Shown here in pieces: positions 31,624 to 40,305 of a stretch of DNA of 64,000 nucleotides (its first letter is position 1; each line of letters starts with the position of its first letter). Under the pieces are notes generated by a model, which had not been told where the DNA came from, made no database searches, and saw only the letters and a list, made by a program, of their open reading frames with translations. Source of the stretch: Segetibacter aerophilus (GTDB taxonomy: Bacteria > Bacteroidota > Bacteroidia > Chitinophagales > Chitinophagaceae); assembly GCF_007991655.1 (NCBI RefSeq), contig NZ_BJYT01000009.1, forward strand, positions 62,001 to 126,000, in the 5' to 3' direction. A program made the translations under genes and the position numbers.

Positions 31624-32613
31624 TTGACAGACACTATTATTAATCTTGAAACAGTAAATCCCATTGAATTTTTTGGTGTAAACAATGGGAAGCTGGATCT
31701 CCTTAAAAAGAAATTTCCGCTGCTAAAAATACTAAGTCGGGGCACCCAGATAAAACTAAGTGGGGCGCCCGAGCAAATTGAAACGGCAAAAGAAAAAATT
31801 GATTTAATACTTCAATACCTGGAAAGAAACGGACACTTAAGCGAAAACTACTTTGAGCAAATTCTCGGTGGAGACGATGCAGAAGTGATTGACAATTTCG
31901 TTGAAAGAAATCCAAATGATATCCTGGTTTTCGGACCGAACGGTAAAACAGTAAGAGCGAGAACTGCTAACCAAAAGAAAATGGTGCAGGCAGGTGATCG
32001 AAACGATATTCTTTTTGCAATCGGGCCCGCAGGTACGGGTAAAACTTATACTGCAGTGGCAATGGCAGTAAGGGCGCTTAAAAATAAGGTTGTTAAAAAA
32101 ATTATTCTTACAAGACCGGCTGTCGAAGCAGGCGAAAATCTTGGTTTCTTGCCGGGAGATCTAAAAGAAAAAATCGATCCTTACTTACGTCCATTGTATG
32201 ATGCTTTAGATGACATGATACCTGCTGATAAATTAGGGTATTACATGAGTACGCGAACAATTGAGATTGCTCCTCTTGCTTATATGCGTGGACGCACTTT
32301 GGACAATGCCTTTATCATCTTGGACGAAGCGCAGAACACCAACGACTTGCAACTTAAGATGTTTCTTACGAGGATTGGAGCAAATGCGAAGGCTATCATT
32401 ACAGGTGATCCAACGCAAGTTGACTTACCTAAGAACCAAAGAAGTGGGCTTGAAAAAGCATCTCGGATTTTGAAAAATATTGACGGGATTGCTCACATAG
32501 AACTCGATGAAGAAGACGTGGTACGTCACAGATTGGTTAAAGCGATTATCAAAGCCTACGACCGTGAAAAGGAAAAAGAGCAGGTACCAGGTTTTCAACC
32601 GAACAACCGGTAA
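31624..32613 (+). CDS. phoH: PhoH family ATPase
   Basis: 329 residues. An N-terminal KH-like region (about 25-65, LLKILSRGTQIKLSGAPEQIETAKEKI) is followed by a RecA-type ATPase: Walker A GPAGTGKTYTA (about 137-147), TRPAVEAGENLGFLPGD, Walker B FIILDEAQN and TRIGANAKAIITGDPTQVDLP. Family members are linked to RNA metabolism, often next to ybeY; no ybeY is here. The start is TTG after an A-rich leader, there being no ATG before the conserved region. A terminator follows. Confidence 0.93.
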   Translation: MTDTIINLETVNPIEFFGVNNGKLDLLKKKFPLLKILSRGTQIKLSGAPEQIETAKEKIDLILQYLERNGHLSENYFEQILGGDDAEVIDNFVERNPNDILVFGPNGKTVRARTANQKKMVQAGDRNDILFAIGPAGTGKTYTAVAMAVRALKNKVVKKIILTRPAVEAGENLGFLPGDLKEKIDPYLRPLYDALDDMIPADKLGYYMSTRTIEIAPLAYMRGRTLDNAFIILDEAQNTNDLQLKMFLTRIGANAKAIITGDPTQVDLPKNQRSGLEKASRILKNIDGIAHIELDEEDVVRHRLVKAIIKAYDREKEKEQVPGFQPNNR

Positions 32614-32638
32614 TTAATTTAAAGTTGTTAATAAATGT

Positions 32639-32669
32639 AAAAGAGGCAGCCTTACCGGTTGCCTCTTTT
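32639..32669 (+). terminator. Rho-independent terminator after phoH
   Basis: AAAAGAGGCAGCC pairs with GGTTGCCTCTTTT (one wobble) around a short loop, followed by GCTTT. It separates phoH from the next lipoprotein gene. Confidence 0.8.
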
Positions 32670-32737
32670 GCTTTAGCATAGCCCATATAAAAAATGACTT
32701 TTTTTTATTGTTACCTTTAACGCCTACAAAAAATTAA

Positions 32738-33145
32738 ATGAAATATTCTTTTTTAGCCTTCGCTTTCTTGTTACTATTTTCTTGTAAAAATCCTGATGAA
32801 GAGTATCACAAACCCGAAAGCGCTATAGATGCTGGCCGCGAGTTTATTCAGCAAACATTAAAAGGGAAATTTAATGCAGCAAATAAATACATGCTGCAGG
32901 ATGAAGACAACCAGTTTTGGTTGGCGAAGTGGAGCAAGGAATTCAAAAAAAGCAGTGAGCAGGATAAAACAGGCTATAGTAATGCTTCTATTACTATTTA
33001 CGAAGTGACTGATGTGGTTCCAGATAGTGTTACAATTGTAAGCTTTACCAATTCTTACCGGAAAAGGCCACAGAAAATAAAAGTGGTTAAAGCGAACGGA
33101 GAATGGAAAGTTGATTTTAAATACACTTTTTCCGGCAACTTTTAA
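32738..33145 (+). CDS. Small lipoprotein, DUF4878-like
   Basis: 135 residues. The signal peptide ends in a lipobox LLLFSCKNP, so Cys16 is probably lipidated. The mature part (AIDAGREFIQQTLKGKFNAANKYML and VTIVSFTNSYRKRPQKIKVVKANGEWKVDFKYTF) looks like the NTF2-like DUF4878 fold, in which the final strand is a GEWKV-type motif. It should be anchored in the inner or outer membrane. No catalytic residues can be named. It precedes ppa by about 150 bases on the same strand. Confidence 0.72.
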   Translation: MKYSFLAFAFLLLFSCKNPDEEYHKPESAIDAGREFIQQTLKGKFNAANKYMLQDEDNQFWLAKWSKEFKKSSEQDKTGYSNASITIYEVTDVVPDSVTIVSFTNSYRKRPQKIKVVKANGEWKVDFKYTFSGNF

Positions 33146-33298
33146 CCTGCGTAATTCATCTTTCTCGCGTGAAGGTTTGATGATTTTTAGAACAAAAACG
33201 AAATAATGATTAATACGGCTAAGTTGTAATATTGCATCTTTTAGAAATATCTTTTCACGAGCACCCAACACTTTTAAATTAATTTATCAAATAAGAAT

Positions 33299-33847
33299 AT
33301 GGAGAAATTTACAAACGTTTTACATCCATGGCACGGAGTAGAGTGCGGAGAGCAGGCACCAAGATTAGTGAATGCTGTAATCGAAATTCCGCAGGGATCG
33401 AGAGCGAAGTATGAGATCGATAAGCCAAGTGGCCTTCTAAGATTAGACAGGGTCATCTATTCCTCTTTCTATTATCCATCCAACTATGGCTTTATTCCTC
33501 AGACTTATGGCGACGATAAAGATCCTCTTGACATTCTTGTTTTGTCAAGTATTAGTATTCAGCCGATGTGTCTTGTTACTGCTAAAGTGATAGGGGTAAT
33601 GCAAATGATAGATCAAGGCGACGGCGATGATAAAATTATTGCCGTAGCCGCAAATGATCCGTCTATCAATTATATTAACAACATCGAAGAACTTCCTAAA
33701 CACTTCTTTGGTGAACTACGTCACTTCTTTGAAGAGTATAAAACGCTCGAAAACAAAAGTGTAAAAGTTGAAGAGTTCCAGGATAAGAGCATGGCTTTGA
33801 AAATAATCCAGGAAGCAATGGATAATTATAAAAGGAATTTTAAATAA
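33299..33847 (+). CDS. ppa: Inorganic pyrophosphatase (family I)
   Basis: 182 residues. [42 protein letters not shown] (metal-binding acidic cluster) and [11 protein letters not shown] identify a family I soluble pyrophosphatase. It hydrolyses pyrophosphate in the cytoplasm and drives biosynthetic reactions, including the PRPP-using steps of tryptophan and histidine synthesis. A strong terminator follows. Confidence 0.96.
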   Translation: MEKFTNVLHPWHGVECGEQAPRLVNAVIEIPQGSRAKYEIDKPSGLLRLDRVIYSSFYYPSNYGFIPQTYGDDKDPLDILVLSSISIQPMCLVTAKVIGVMQMIDQGDGDDKIIAVAANDPSINYINNIEELPKHFFGELRHFFEEYKTLENKSVKVEEFQDKSMALKIIQEAMDNYKRNFK

Positions 33848-33855
33848 TCGTACAT

Positions 33856-33900
33856 AGTTCTTGTGCTTCTAATTTTTTGTTGGAGGCACAAGAACTTTTT
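33856..33900 (+). terminator. Rho-independent terminator after ppa
   Basis: A stem AGTTCTTGTGC / GCACAAGAACT encloses a T-rich loop and is followed by TTTTT. It lies only nine bases after the ppa stop codon. Confidence 0.85.
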
Positions 33901-33959
33901 CGTTTTTCAAAATATGTGAGAAAAAGATTAAAAGGATAATCTTCGGTATAGCACCTGAT

Positions 33960-34721
33960 TTATTCACTTATAATCCTTTTTATTAGCCTCAGCTTATGCG
34001 TTCGTTTACCTGTATCTCCGTTAACTATTCCCAGGTTGTCAATTGTATCTATCCTTACCTTTCCTGATGCATGAATGATAGTTTTTGTATCAAGCAGAAT
34101 TCCTACGTGTGTTATCCTCCCCGCTTCATTGTCAAAAAAAGCTAGGTCTCCTGCTTTAACCTCCTGCAAAAACCCTACTTCATCACCTTGCGTTACTTGT
34201 TGAGATGCATCTCGTAATAATGGAATGTTGAGAAATTTAAAAACAGTTTGTGTGAAGCCACTGCAATCAATTCCAAAAACAGATCTACCTCCCCAGAGGT
34301 ATGGAGAATTTAGAAAGAGAAATGCGATTTCTTCAAGAAGCTCCATACTCGACTTGTTCTTTTCTACGTTAAAAACTTTTCCTGAATATTCCACGCGACG
34401 TCTTCCTACAAACCCATTATTATGTAAGGAGCTTCCAAAAGGAATGCGCATCAACTTATCATCAACGATAATTTTATTTACCCAATCTCCCGCTAACCTC
34501 CCTGTTTTTATAAAACTTTGGTCATCTTCAAATTGTTCCAATTGGCTTTCCTGGCACCATCCTTCATAACTGTCATAGACACCTTTTACTTTTACGAAAT
34601 CCCTGGCACTTTCAACAACTTCGCAAATTTCTCCAAACAGCAATTGGCTTACCTGCTCGCTTCGATGCGCTGATTCAGCACGCATAGGACAAACCGGAAC
34701 AATGCAAACTAATAAGGTCAT
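33960..34721 (-). CDS. NlpC/P60 (C40) peptidase with SH3-like N-terminus
   Basis: 253 residues. An N-terminal signal-like segment (MTLLVCIVPVCPMRAES) leads into one or two bacterial SH3-like modules (SEQVSQLLFGEICEVVE, VKGVYDSYEGWCQESQL). The C-terminal catalytic domain (about 130-250) has the Cys in FGIDCSGFTQTVF, the His in GRITHVGILLD and a third polar residue in IIHASG. It should cut gamma-D-Glu to diamino-acid bonds in muropeptides, outside the inner membrane. It is divergent from the sigma factor gene. Confidence 0.9.
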   Translation of the reverse strand: MTLLVCIVPVCPMRAESAHRSEQVSQLLFGEICEVVESARDFVKVKGVYDSYEGWCQESQLEQFEDDQSFIKTGRLAGDWVNKIIVDDKLMRIPFGSSLHNNGFVGRRRVEYSGKVFNVEKNKSSMELLEEIAFLFLNSPYLWGGRSVFGIDCSGFTQTVFKFLNIPLLRDASQQVTQGDEVGFLQEVKAGDLAFFDNEAGRITHVGILLDTKTIIHASGKVRIDTIDNLGIVNGDTGKRTHKLRLIKRIISE

Positions 34722-34803
34722 AAGAAAATTTATAGTACAGTTAATATTGTTATGGAAAAAGTTTTTATCAGCATCTCTAATAAAAAAATATCTACATTGA
34801 AGC

Positions 34804-35379
34804 GTGGCTAAAGATGCATTTGCACATATCGAAGATAAAGAACTGTTATCTAAGTTTTACAGCGATGGAAACAACCAATGGCTTGGCATTTTGCTTCAAC
34901 GTTACACGTTGCTTTTATATGGAGTGTGCATAAAGTATTTGAAAGATGAAGAAGAGGCAAAAGATGCAGTGCAGCAAATATTTCTTAAGGTAATAACCGA
35001 AGTGCAAAAATACCGGGTAGATTATTTTAAAAGCTGGTTGTATATGGTGGCCAAGAATCTGTGCCTGATGAAAATAAGAGAAAAACACGGACGTATACCT
35101 GTTGAAATCTCAGACAAGATTGCATCAGCAGAAGATATGTTTAGTAAAACAGAATTGCTTGAAAAAGATCACACACTCTCATTGATTGAAGAAGGTTTGA
35201 ATGAATTGAATGCGGAGCAGAAGCTATGTGTAACTTTGTTTTATTTACAAAAACAAACGTATCAACAGATTACAGATTTCACGGGTTTTAATTTATTGCA
35301 GGTTAAAAGTTACATACAAAACGGAAAGCGGAATTTGAAATTGATTGTTGAGAAAAAATTGAAGAAAGTAAATGGCTGA
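34804..35379 (+). CDS. RNA polymerase sigma-70 factor, ECF type
   Basis: 191 residues. Region 2 (about 22-90) has YGVCIKYLKDEEEAKDAVQQIFLKV and SWLYMVAKNLC, and region 4 (about 125-185) has LNELNAEQKLCVTLFYLQKQTYQQITDFTGFNLLQVKSYIQNGKRNLK, a helix-turn-helix for -35 recognition. The start is GTG. The gene overlaps the next one by eight bases, which is a single-TM partner that looks like its anti-sigma factor. What signal it responds to is unknown. Confidence 0.9.
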   Translation: MAKDAFAHIEDKELLSKFYSDGNNQWLGILLQRYTLLLYGVCIKYLKDEEEAKDAVQQIFLKVITEVQKYRVDYFKSWLYMVAKNLCLMKIREKHGRIPVEISDKIASAEDMFSKTELLEKDHTLSLIEEGLNELNAEQKLCVTLFYLQKQTYQQITDFTGFNLLQVKSYIQNGKRNLKLIVEKKLKKVNG

Positions 35380-35776
35380 TTGGAGAAATATATTGTCAGA
35401 TAACAACGAGCAGTTGAGCGAAGAAGATCTTCTAAAGTATCTTGATGACGATCTGTCTCAGGAAGAAAAGCATTCCATTGAAAATAGGATCAACAATAGC
35501 CCTTTTGAGGTTGATGCGTTGCAGGGCCTGTTACAGGTCAAAAACAAAAAACACCTGCAAAAACATGTAAACCAGTTAAATCAAAAACTACAGCATTTAA
35601 CAGCCAAAAGACAAAGAAAGGAAAAAAGAAAAATCAAGATCTTTAAGTGGGTAATATTGACTCTGCTTATTCTGCTTTTTACTTGTGTCGTTGGTTATGT
35701 TATTATAAGACTTCATGTCAGAAGTAATATCAACACAAAAAACCTTAACAGTACTACTAAGGTGTTAACCATGTAA
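35372..35776 (+). CDS. Single-TM protein, probable anti-sigma partner
   Basis: 134 residues. The cytoplasmic N-terminus has EEDLLKYLDDDLSQEEKHSIENRI, like the zinc-less anti-sigma segments that often open with a Leu-rich LxxYLxGxLS motif. A basic coiled stretch (about 58-90) is followed by one membrane helix (about 91-113, VILTLLILLFTCVVGYVII) and a short outside tail. Overlap with the ECF sigma gene supports an anti-sigma role, but there is no enzymatic or sensor domain, so the identification is inferred. Confidence 0.7.
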   Translation: MADWRNILSDNNEQLSEEDLLKYLDDDLSQEEKHSIENRINNSPFEVDALQGLLQVKNKKHLQKHVNQLNQKLQHLTAKRQRKEKRKIKIFKWVILTLLILLFTCVVGYVIIRLHVRSNINTKNLNSTTKVLTM

Positions 35777-35810
35777 ACTAGTAGTGTCAAAGTCAATAAA
35801 TCTTTAAAAT

Positions 35811-35845
35811 AAAATGGGTTGCTTTTTGGTAACCCATTTTTGTTT
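35811..35845 (+). terminator. Rho-independent terminator
   Basis: AAAATGGGTT pairs perfectly with AACCCATTTT around GCTTTTTGGT and is followed by TGTTT. It ends the sigma/anti-sigma transcript. Confidence 0.85.
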
Positions 35846-36071
35846 AGTTCAAATCCCTCTACATTTTTATAAAATATAATGTAGAATGATGATCATCTAC
35901 TTGAGATATGTAGCCGGTATCAATAACCTTGTTTTCGCCAGTTCTCGGTCCACGGTTAACAGCTATCATTAAAAGCCCAAAAAACTTATTTTGTTAAAAC
36001 ATTCTTAAAAAATCAGACGGCTTGGAAGGGTTAATAAAAAAGTTTTACTATTGATACGAAATAACTCGTAT

Positions 36072-36449
36072 ATGGCAAAACAGATAAAACCAACAGAGGG
36101 TGAACTAGAAATATTGCAGGTATTGTGGGAGAAAGAAAAAGCAACTGTTAGAGACGTACACGAAACAATCCTTAAAACGAAAGAAGCAGGATACACGACA
36201 ACTTTAAAGTTGATGCAGATTATGTTTGAGAAAGGTTTAGTTACCAGGGACGACTCTGCTAAGACTCACATTTACCAGGCAAACGTAAGTAAGGAAAAAA
36301 CACAAAGTCAGTTTGTGGGGAAAATGATCTCAAGCCTTTTTGGAGGATCATCAACGCAGTTGGTTATGCAGGCACTTGGAAGTCAATCGCCAAGCAAGGA
36401 AGAATTACATGAAATACAACAACTTCTTGATAATTTGAAAAAACAATAA
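36072..36449 (+). CDS. BlaI/MecI/CopY family transcriptional repressor
   Basis: 125 residues from the ATG chosen (MAKQIKPTEGELEILQVLWE); an in-frame TTG 21 bases upstream is less likely. The winged helix reads TEGELEILQVLWEKEKATVRDVHETI, TTLKLMQIMFEKGLVTRDD, then a dimerisation helix region ending LHEIQQLLDNLKKQ. Family members repress beta-lactamase or metal-resistance genes and are cleaved or released by BlaR1-type proteases. One base separates it from the M56 peptidase gene, forming a classic repressor/sensor pair. Confidence 0.93.
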   Translation: MAKQIKPTEGELEILQVLWEKEKATVRDVHETILKTKEAGYTTTLKLMQIMFEKGLVTRDDSAKTHIYQANVSKEKTQSQFVGKMISSLFGGSSTQLVMQALGSQSPSKEELHEIQQLLDNLKKQ

Positions 36450-36450
36450 T

Positions 36451-38487
36451 ATGCATCCTCTGCTCCATTCCCCCTTCCTCCAGGCATTGGGCTATACCAT
36501 TATCAATAGTTTATGGCAGTTTGCACTTTTATGGCTTTTATACTTTCTAATTAACACAATTTTTAAATTAACCTCGCATCAGAAATATACTACCGGACTT
36601 GTTTTCGAGATCATAGGTTTTACCTGGTTTATCGGAACTATGGTTTTCTATTACAACCAGTGTTTGTTGCTACCGGAACAAAGCGGTGTAAATTCACAAT
36701 CTTATATTCCCGGACTTTTAACTCGTACCGGGGCTTCTTTCAGCCAACAATTTTTCATTATAGTTTTAAGGTTCGAGCAGTTCTTTCCCTACTTGTCGAT
36801 TGCTTACCTCGCGCTACTTTTTATTCTTGCAGCAAAATGGGTTTTCGCTTATAGGTTTACTCAACAGGTACGATTTGCAGGGCTTGCAGAAATAGATGAA
36901 GATTGGAAACTTTTTGTTCAAAAACTATCATTAAGCTTAGGCATTACGAGACCTGTACATATCTTTTTATCCGAACTGGTACAAACGCCTCTGACTGTTG
37001 GCTTTTTTAAGCCGGTAATTTTAATCCCGCTTGCCACCATTAACTACCTGAATCCACAGCAAATGGAGGCTGTAATCTTGCACGAACTTGCACATATCAG
37101 GCGATATGATTACTTATTCAATTTGATCCTGGCAGTAGTTGAAGCATGTCTTTTCTTTAATCCGTTTATGCAACTAATACATCAGCAGGTTAAAAAGGAA
37201 AGAGAAAATTGCTGCGATGATTGGGTTTTAAGATATGACTACAGCGCTACTTCTTATGCGCGCGCATTATTACAAATAGCATCGAACCAACCGGGCAAAC
37301 AACTGCTATCGGTTAACGCAACCGATAATAAAAAGCTGCTTATTAGCAGGATAAAAAGAATTATAGAAAAAAACGAAAAGACTTTTTTTAATCACAAACA
37401 TCAGTTACTGGCTTTGTTAGTGCTGACCACTGTTTTTAGTTTCCTTTCATTATTATCACCCTCAAAAAAAACTGCTCTTACATCTAATAGGTCAACTCAA
37501 GCTAATGTTGTTTTTCAGCCTATAGCTGCAAAAGTTAAAAACCCTCTCTTTAATCCTGTATTCTTTTTAGCGAATGCCTCTGAAGACACAGTTTCTGAAG
37601 ACACAGTTGAGATAACAAAAAAACTGGTTGAAATAAAACCAGTTAAATCCAGAACTGCTATTAGTCGTTTCGCTGAACCTGTTTCTCAACAAGCTACTGC
37701 TGCAGAAGAAGCTTCCATGTTGCCAAACGAAGATAATAAGTTGGTAGAAGCTGCTTCTGTAGTCAATCCAATGATAGAAGTTAGCTCTCCATCATTTGCT
37801 GCCTCTCTAAATGTGGCACTGGAAAATTGGTCAAAAAACCAGGACTATTTTAAAACACAGGAGAAAACAGAAAAATGGTTTTCAGAAGAAGCTTTCAAAC
37901 AAATGGAAGTTGCAAAAAACCAGCTTAGAAAAGTTCAAAAAGAGACAATTAAAGAAAAGGATATTTTAAACCTGGAAAAGGTTAGAATGCAAGTTGCAAG
38001 CGCGCTTGAGCAAGTAAAATCTACTAACAAAAAGGTTGAACTGAGTAAACTAAAAAGTCTTGTTCGGCTGGGAATTAAAAAAATTCAGAAAGAAAAAGTA
38101 AGCACTCTTCTTCCAGATATGAATGTTTTTAAGCTAAATGAACTGGAGTTGCTAGAGAAGCAGATAGAGAAAGAAATGACTTCGCTTAATCAAACCACCT
38201 TCTACACAACGGCTTCGATTACTAATACAGATTATAACTTCAGAGTTCCTGCTGTGGTTTATACACCTCCTACTGAAAAAGAACATACTTTTTCTTTCCA
38301 ATTTTCGACAAAGCCAAGAGTGAGAGTAATTAGTTCACAAGGTTTGATCGAACTAAAAAGAGAGCAAAAAAAGGAAAAACTTCCTGTTGCCGAGGCTGAA
38401 GAAGATGACGTTACACACAATGAAACAATTGCTCCGCCACCCGCACCACCAGCGAGAGTTCGTTCTGTCTATATAATAAAAATTTAG
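36451..38487 (+). CDS. M56 (BlaR1-like) membrane metallopeptidase with unusual C-terminus
   Basis: 678 residues. Three or so membrane helices precede an M56 domain with the zinc motif HELAH at residues 211-215 (VILHELAHIRRYDYL), NCCDDWVLRYD and a following helix at about 318-338. BlaR1 normally ends in a penicillin-binding sensor; here the outside part (about 340-678) is Lys/Glu-rich and partly coiled, with SEDTVSEDTVEI, and ends in PPPAPPARVRSVYIIKI. I see no penicillin-binding motifs (SxxK, KTG). It probably cleaves the upstream BlaI-like repressor in response to another signal. Confidence 0.88.
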   Translation: MHPLLHSPFLQALGYTIINSLWQFALLWLLYFLINTIFKLTSHQKYTTGLVFEIIGFTWFIGTMVFYYNQCLLLPEQSGVNSQSYIPGLLTRTGASFSQQFFIIVLRFEQFFPYLSIAYLALLFILAAKWVFAYRFTQQVRFAGLAEIDEDWKLFVQKLSLSLGITRPVHIFLSELVQTPLTVGFFKPVILIPLATINYLNPQQMEAVILHELAHIRRYDYLFNLILAVVEACLFFNPFMQLIHQQVKKERENCCDDWVLRYDYSATSYARALLQIASNQPGKQLLSVNATDNKKLLISRIKRIIEKNEKTFFNHKHQLLALLVLTTVFSFLSLLSPSKKTALTSNRSTQANVVFQPIAAKVKNPLFNPVFFLANASEDTVSEDTVEITKKLVEIKPVKSRTAISRFAEPVSQQATAAEEASMLPNEDNKLVEAASVVNPMIEVSSPSFAASLNVALENWSKNQDYFKTQEKTEKWFSEEAFKQMEVAKNQLRKVQKETIKEKDILNLEKVRMQVASALEQVKSTNKKVELSKLKSLVRLGIKKIQKEKVSTLLPDMNVFKLNELELLEKQIEKEMTSLNQTTFYTTASITNTDYNFRVPAVVYTPPTEKEHTFSFQFSTKPRVRVISSQGLIELKREQKKEKLPVAEAEEDDVTHNETIAPPPAPPARVRSVYIIKI

Positions 38488-38501
38488 AACTTCAGTAAAA
38501 C

Positions 38502-40250
38502 CTATAATCGCGGAGCCGTCGGCTTTATTGGTTTATCAAAAGTGTTGGCTCCGTGCACTTTTACTTTTCGGCGAAAAACTTTATCTCCTGCAGAAACATA
38601 CAAAGTATCAAAGTCAGTACCTCCAAAGCAAACATTGGAAGCCTGACCTGAGGGTATCGGTATGATAGCATTTACCCTTCCTGTTTGATCGAGGATTTGG
38701 ATGCCTAAACGAGTTGCTACATATACCCTTCCGTCTCGATCACATTTTAATCCATCGCCCCAGGCATTGCCCTCGATGTCCGTTTCGTGCAACCAACCGT
38801 AACGTTGTTTATTAGCAAGAGATCCATCGGGCTGCACCTGGTACACCCACACCCAATGTGTAGAAGATTCGGTTATGTACAGTTGCGTTTGGTCCGGCGA
38901 CAAAGTAACTCCGTTTGGATACTTTAACCCCGCATCTATCTCTATCTTTTTACCATCCTTAATCAGGTAAAGCTTACCTGGCTTTTTACTTCCATCTGGC
39001 GACGTTACATAGATGTTTCCGTTTTCAGCAACTACGAGGTCATTTCCCAAAATATCACTTGCTACAACTGCCTCTTTCCCGCTAGCATCGTAGCTAAGAA
39101 TTTGTTTTGTTTCCCCAGCCACTACGTAGCGTTTTCCGTTAGAACCGAAAGACGTACCGCTCGATTTTTTAGAATGCAATGGCAGAGTTATCAACGCTCC
39201 CTTAGCATCAACTTTATAGGTTTTTGATTTGAGAATATCATGGAAGAAAACATTGCCTGCTGCATCCGCCGCCGTACCTTCTGTAAAACCATATCCCTGT
39301 CCTACAAGTTCCCATTTGCTGCCCGGTATCAAGATGTCGTTTATGAACTGATTTTTTGAGCTACCTGTGGTCATTGGCTTTGGCCAATCTTTCCATAAAA
39401 ACCTCATTACCTCTGGAAAAATGGCGGTGCCGTGCCTTCCGCTATGTTGACCTTCTCCCCAAATATGCTTCGATTCGTAACCTGAAAAAGTTAAGGCTCT
39501 TTCCATGGTTTCGTTGGCTTTCCACCAATCACCTGCATAAATGTTTAAATCGTTCGTACCATCCTGGAGAAAAATTCGAAGTGGCTTTGGTTCATATTTA
39601 CGAACAAGTGTAGGATATCTATCAGCCCCTCTTAATCCAACATAAGTGCCAATGGCGCTAAATACTCTTGAAAACTCAGAAGGCCTTTCCCATGCAGCAG
39701 TAAATGCACAAACTGCCCCGCTGCTTGATCCACCAATGGCTCTATCATTTCCGCTCTTAGACAATTTTATTTCACGTCCATCGCTTGCTTTCTGCTTTTC
39801 AACTTCCGGAAGCATTTCTTCTAAAATAAACCTTGCATACGCATCTCCAAGTCCGTCATATTCGAAACTGCGATTGTACCTGTTTAAAGCGTGAGCCGTG
39901 TCTAATGCTTTTACGATACCCGGATTTATAAAAATGCCTATGGTTACGGGCATTTCTTTAGCATTAATTAAATTATCAAAAACTGTCGGAGCCTTCCATT
40001 GTATACCATCCTGGTTTATGTACACACAGGCAGGTTTATCGGGTCGGTATTGTGCAGGAATATAAATCCAATAATCTCTTGAAGTACCGGGAAAAATTCT
40101 AGAGTTGTTGAAACTAAACTTTCTCACTTCGCCTTTTGGTACTCCTGAATGTTCAACTGAAGCAGAGTCTTCGGGATAGGTTTCGGTCGTTGTTTGCCCA
40201 TACGATTGCATTTGAACGAGCAGTACGACAACTACCATTAATTTTTTCAT
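38502..40250 (-). CDS. Secreted esterase D-like / SMP-30 gluconolactonase-like fusion
   Basis: 582 residues with a signal peptide (MKKLMVVVVLLVQMQSYGQ). The N-terminal half (about 40-285) is an esterase of the Fes/esterase D type with RDYWIYIPAQY, the nucleophile motif AIGGSSSGAVCAF, and a His in GEGQHSGRHGTAIF. The C-terminal half (about 300-570) is an SMP-30/gluconolactonase propeller (GFTEGTAADAAGNVFF, YPNGVTLSPDQTQLYITES, WGDGLKCDRDGRVYVATRLGI). The two could act on ester-linked sugars and their lactones in the periplasm, though this is inference. It is minus-strand and convergent with the M56 gene. Confidence 0.85.
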   Translation of the reverse strand: MKKLMVVVVLLVQMQSYGQTTTETYPEDSASVEHSGVPKGEVRKFSFNNSRIFPGTSRDYWIYIPAQYRPDKPACVYINQDGIQWKAPTVFDNLINAKEMPVTIGIFINPGIVKALDTAHALNRYNRSFEYDGLGDAYARFILEEMLPEVEKQKASDGREIKLSKSGNDRAIGGSSSGAVCAFTAAWERPSEFSRVFSAIGTYVGLRGADRYPTLVRKYEPKPLRIFLQDGTNDLNIYAGDWWKANETMERALTFSGYESKHIWGEGQHSGRHGTAIFPEVMRFLWKDWPKPMTTGSSKNQFINDILIPGSKWELVGQGYGFTEGTAADAAGNVFFHDILKSKTYKVDAKGALITLPLHSKKSSGTSFGSNGKRYVVAGETKQILSYDASGKEAVVASDILGNDLVVAENGNIYVTSPDGSKKPGKLYLIKDGKKIEIDAGLKYPNGVTLSPDQTQLYITESSTHWVWVYQVQPDGSLANKQRYGWLHETDIEGNAWGDGLKCDRDGRVYVATRLGIQILDQTGRVNAIIPIPSGQASNVCFGGTDFDTLYVSAGDKVFRRKVKVHGANTFDKPIKPTAPRL

Positions 40251-40305
40251 TTTTAAAAATTGGTTTAAATAATGTCAATAGTAGGGAATTGATAAAGAAA
40301 GAAGG

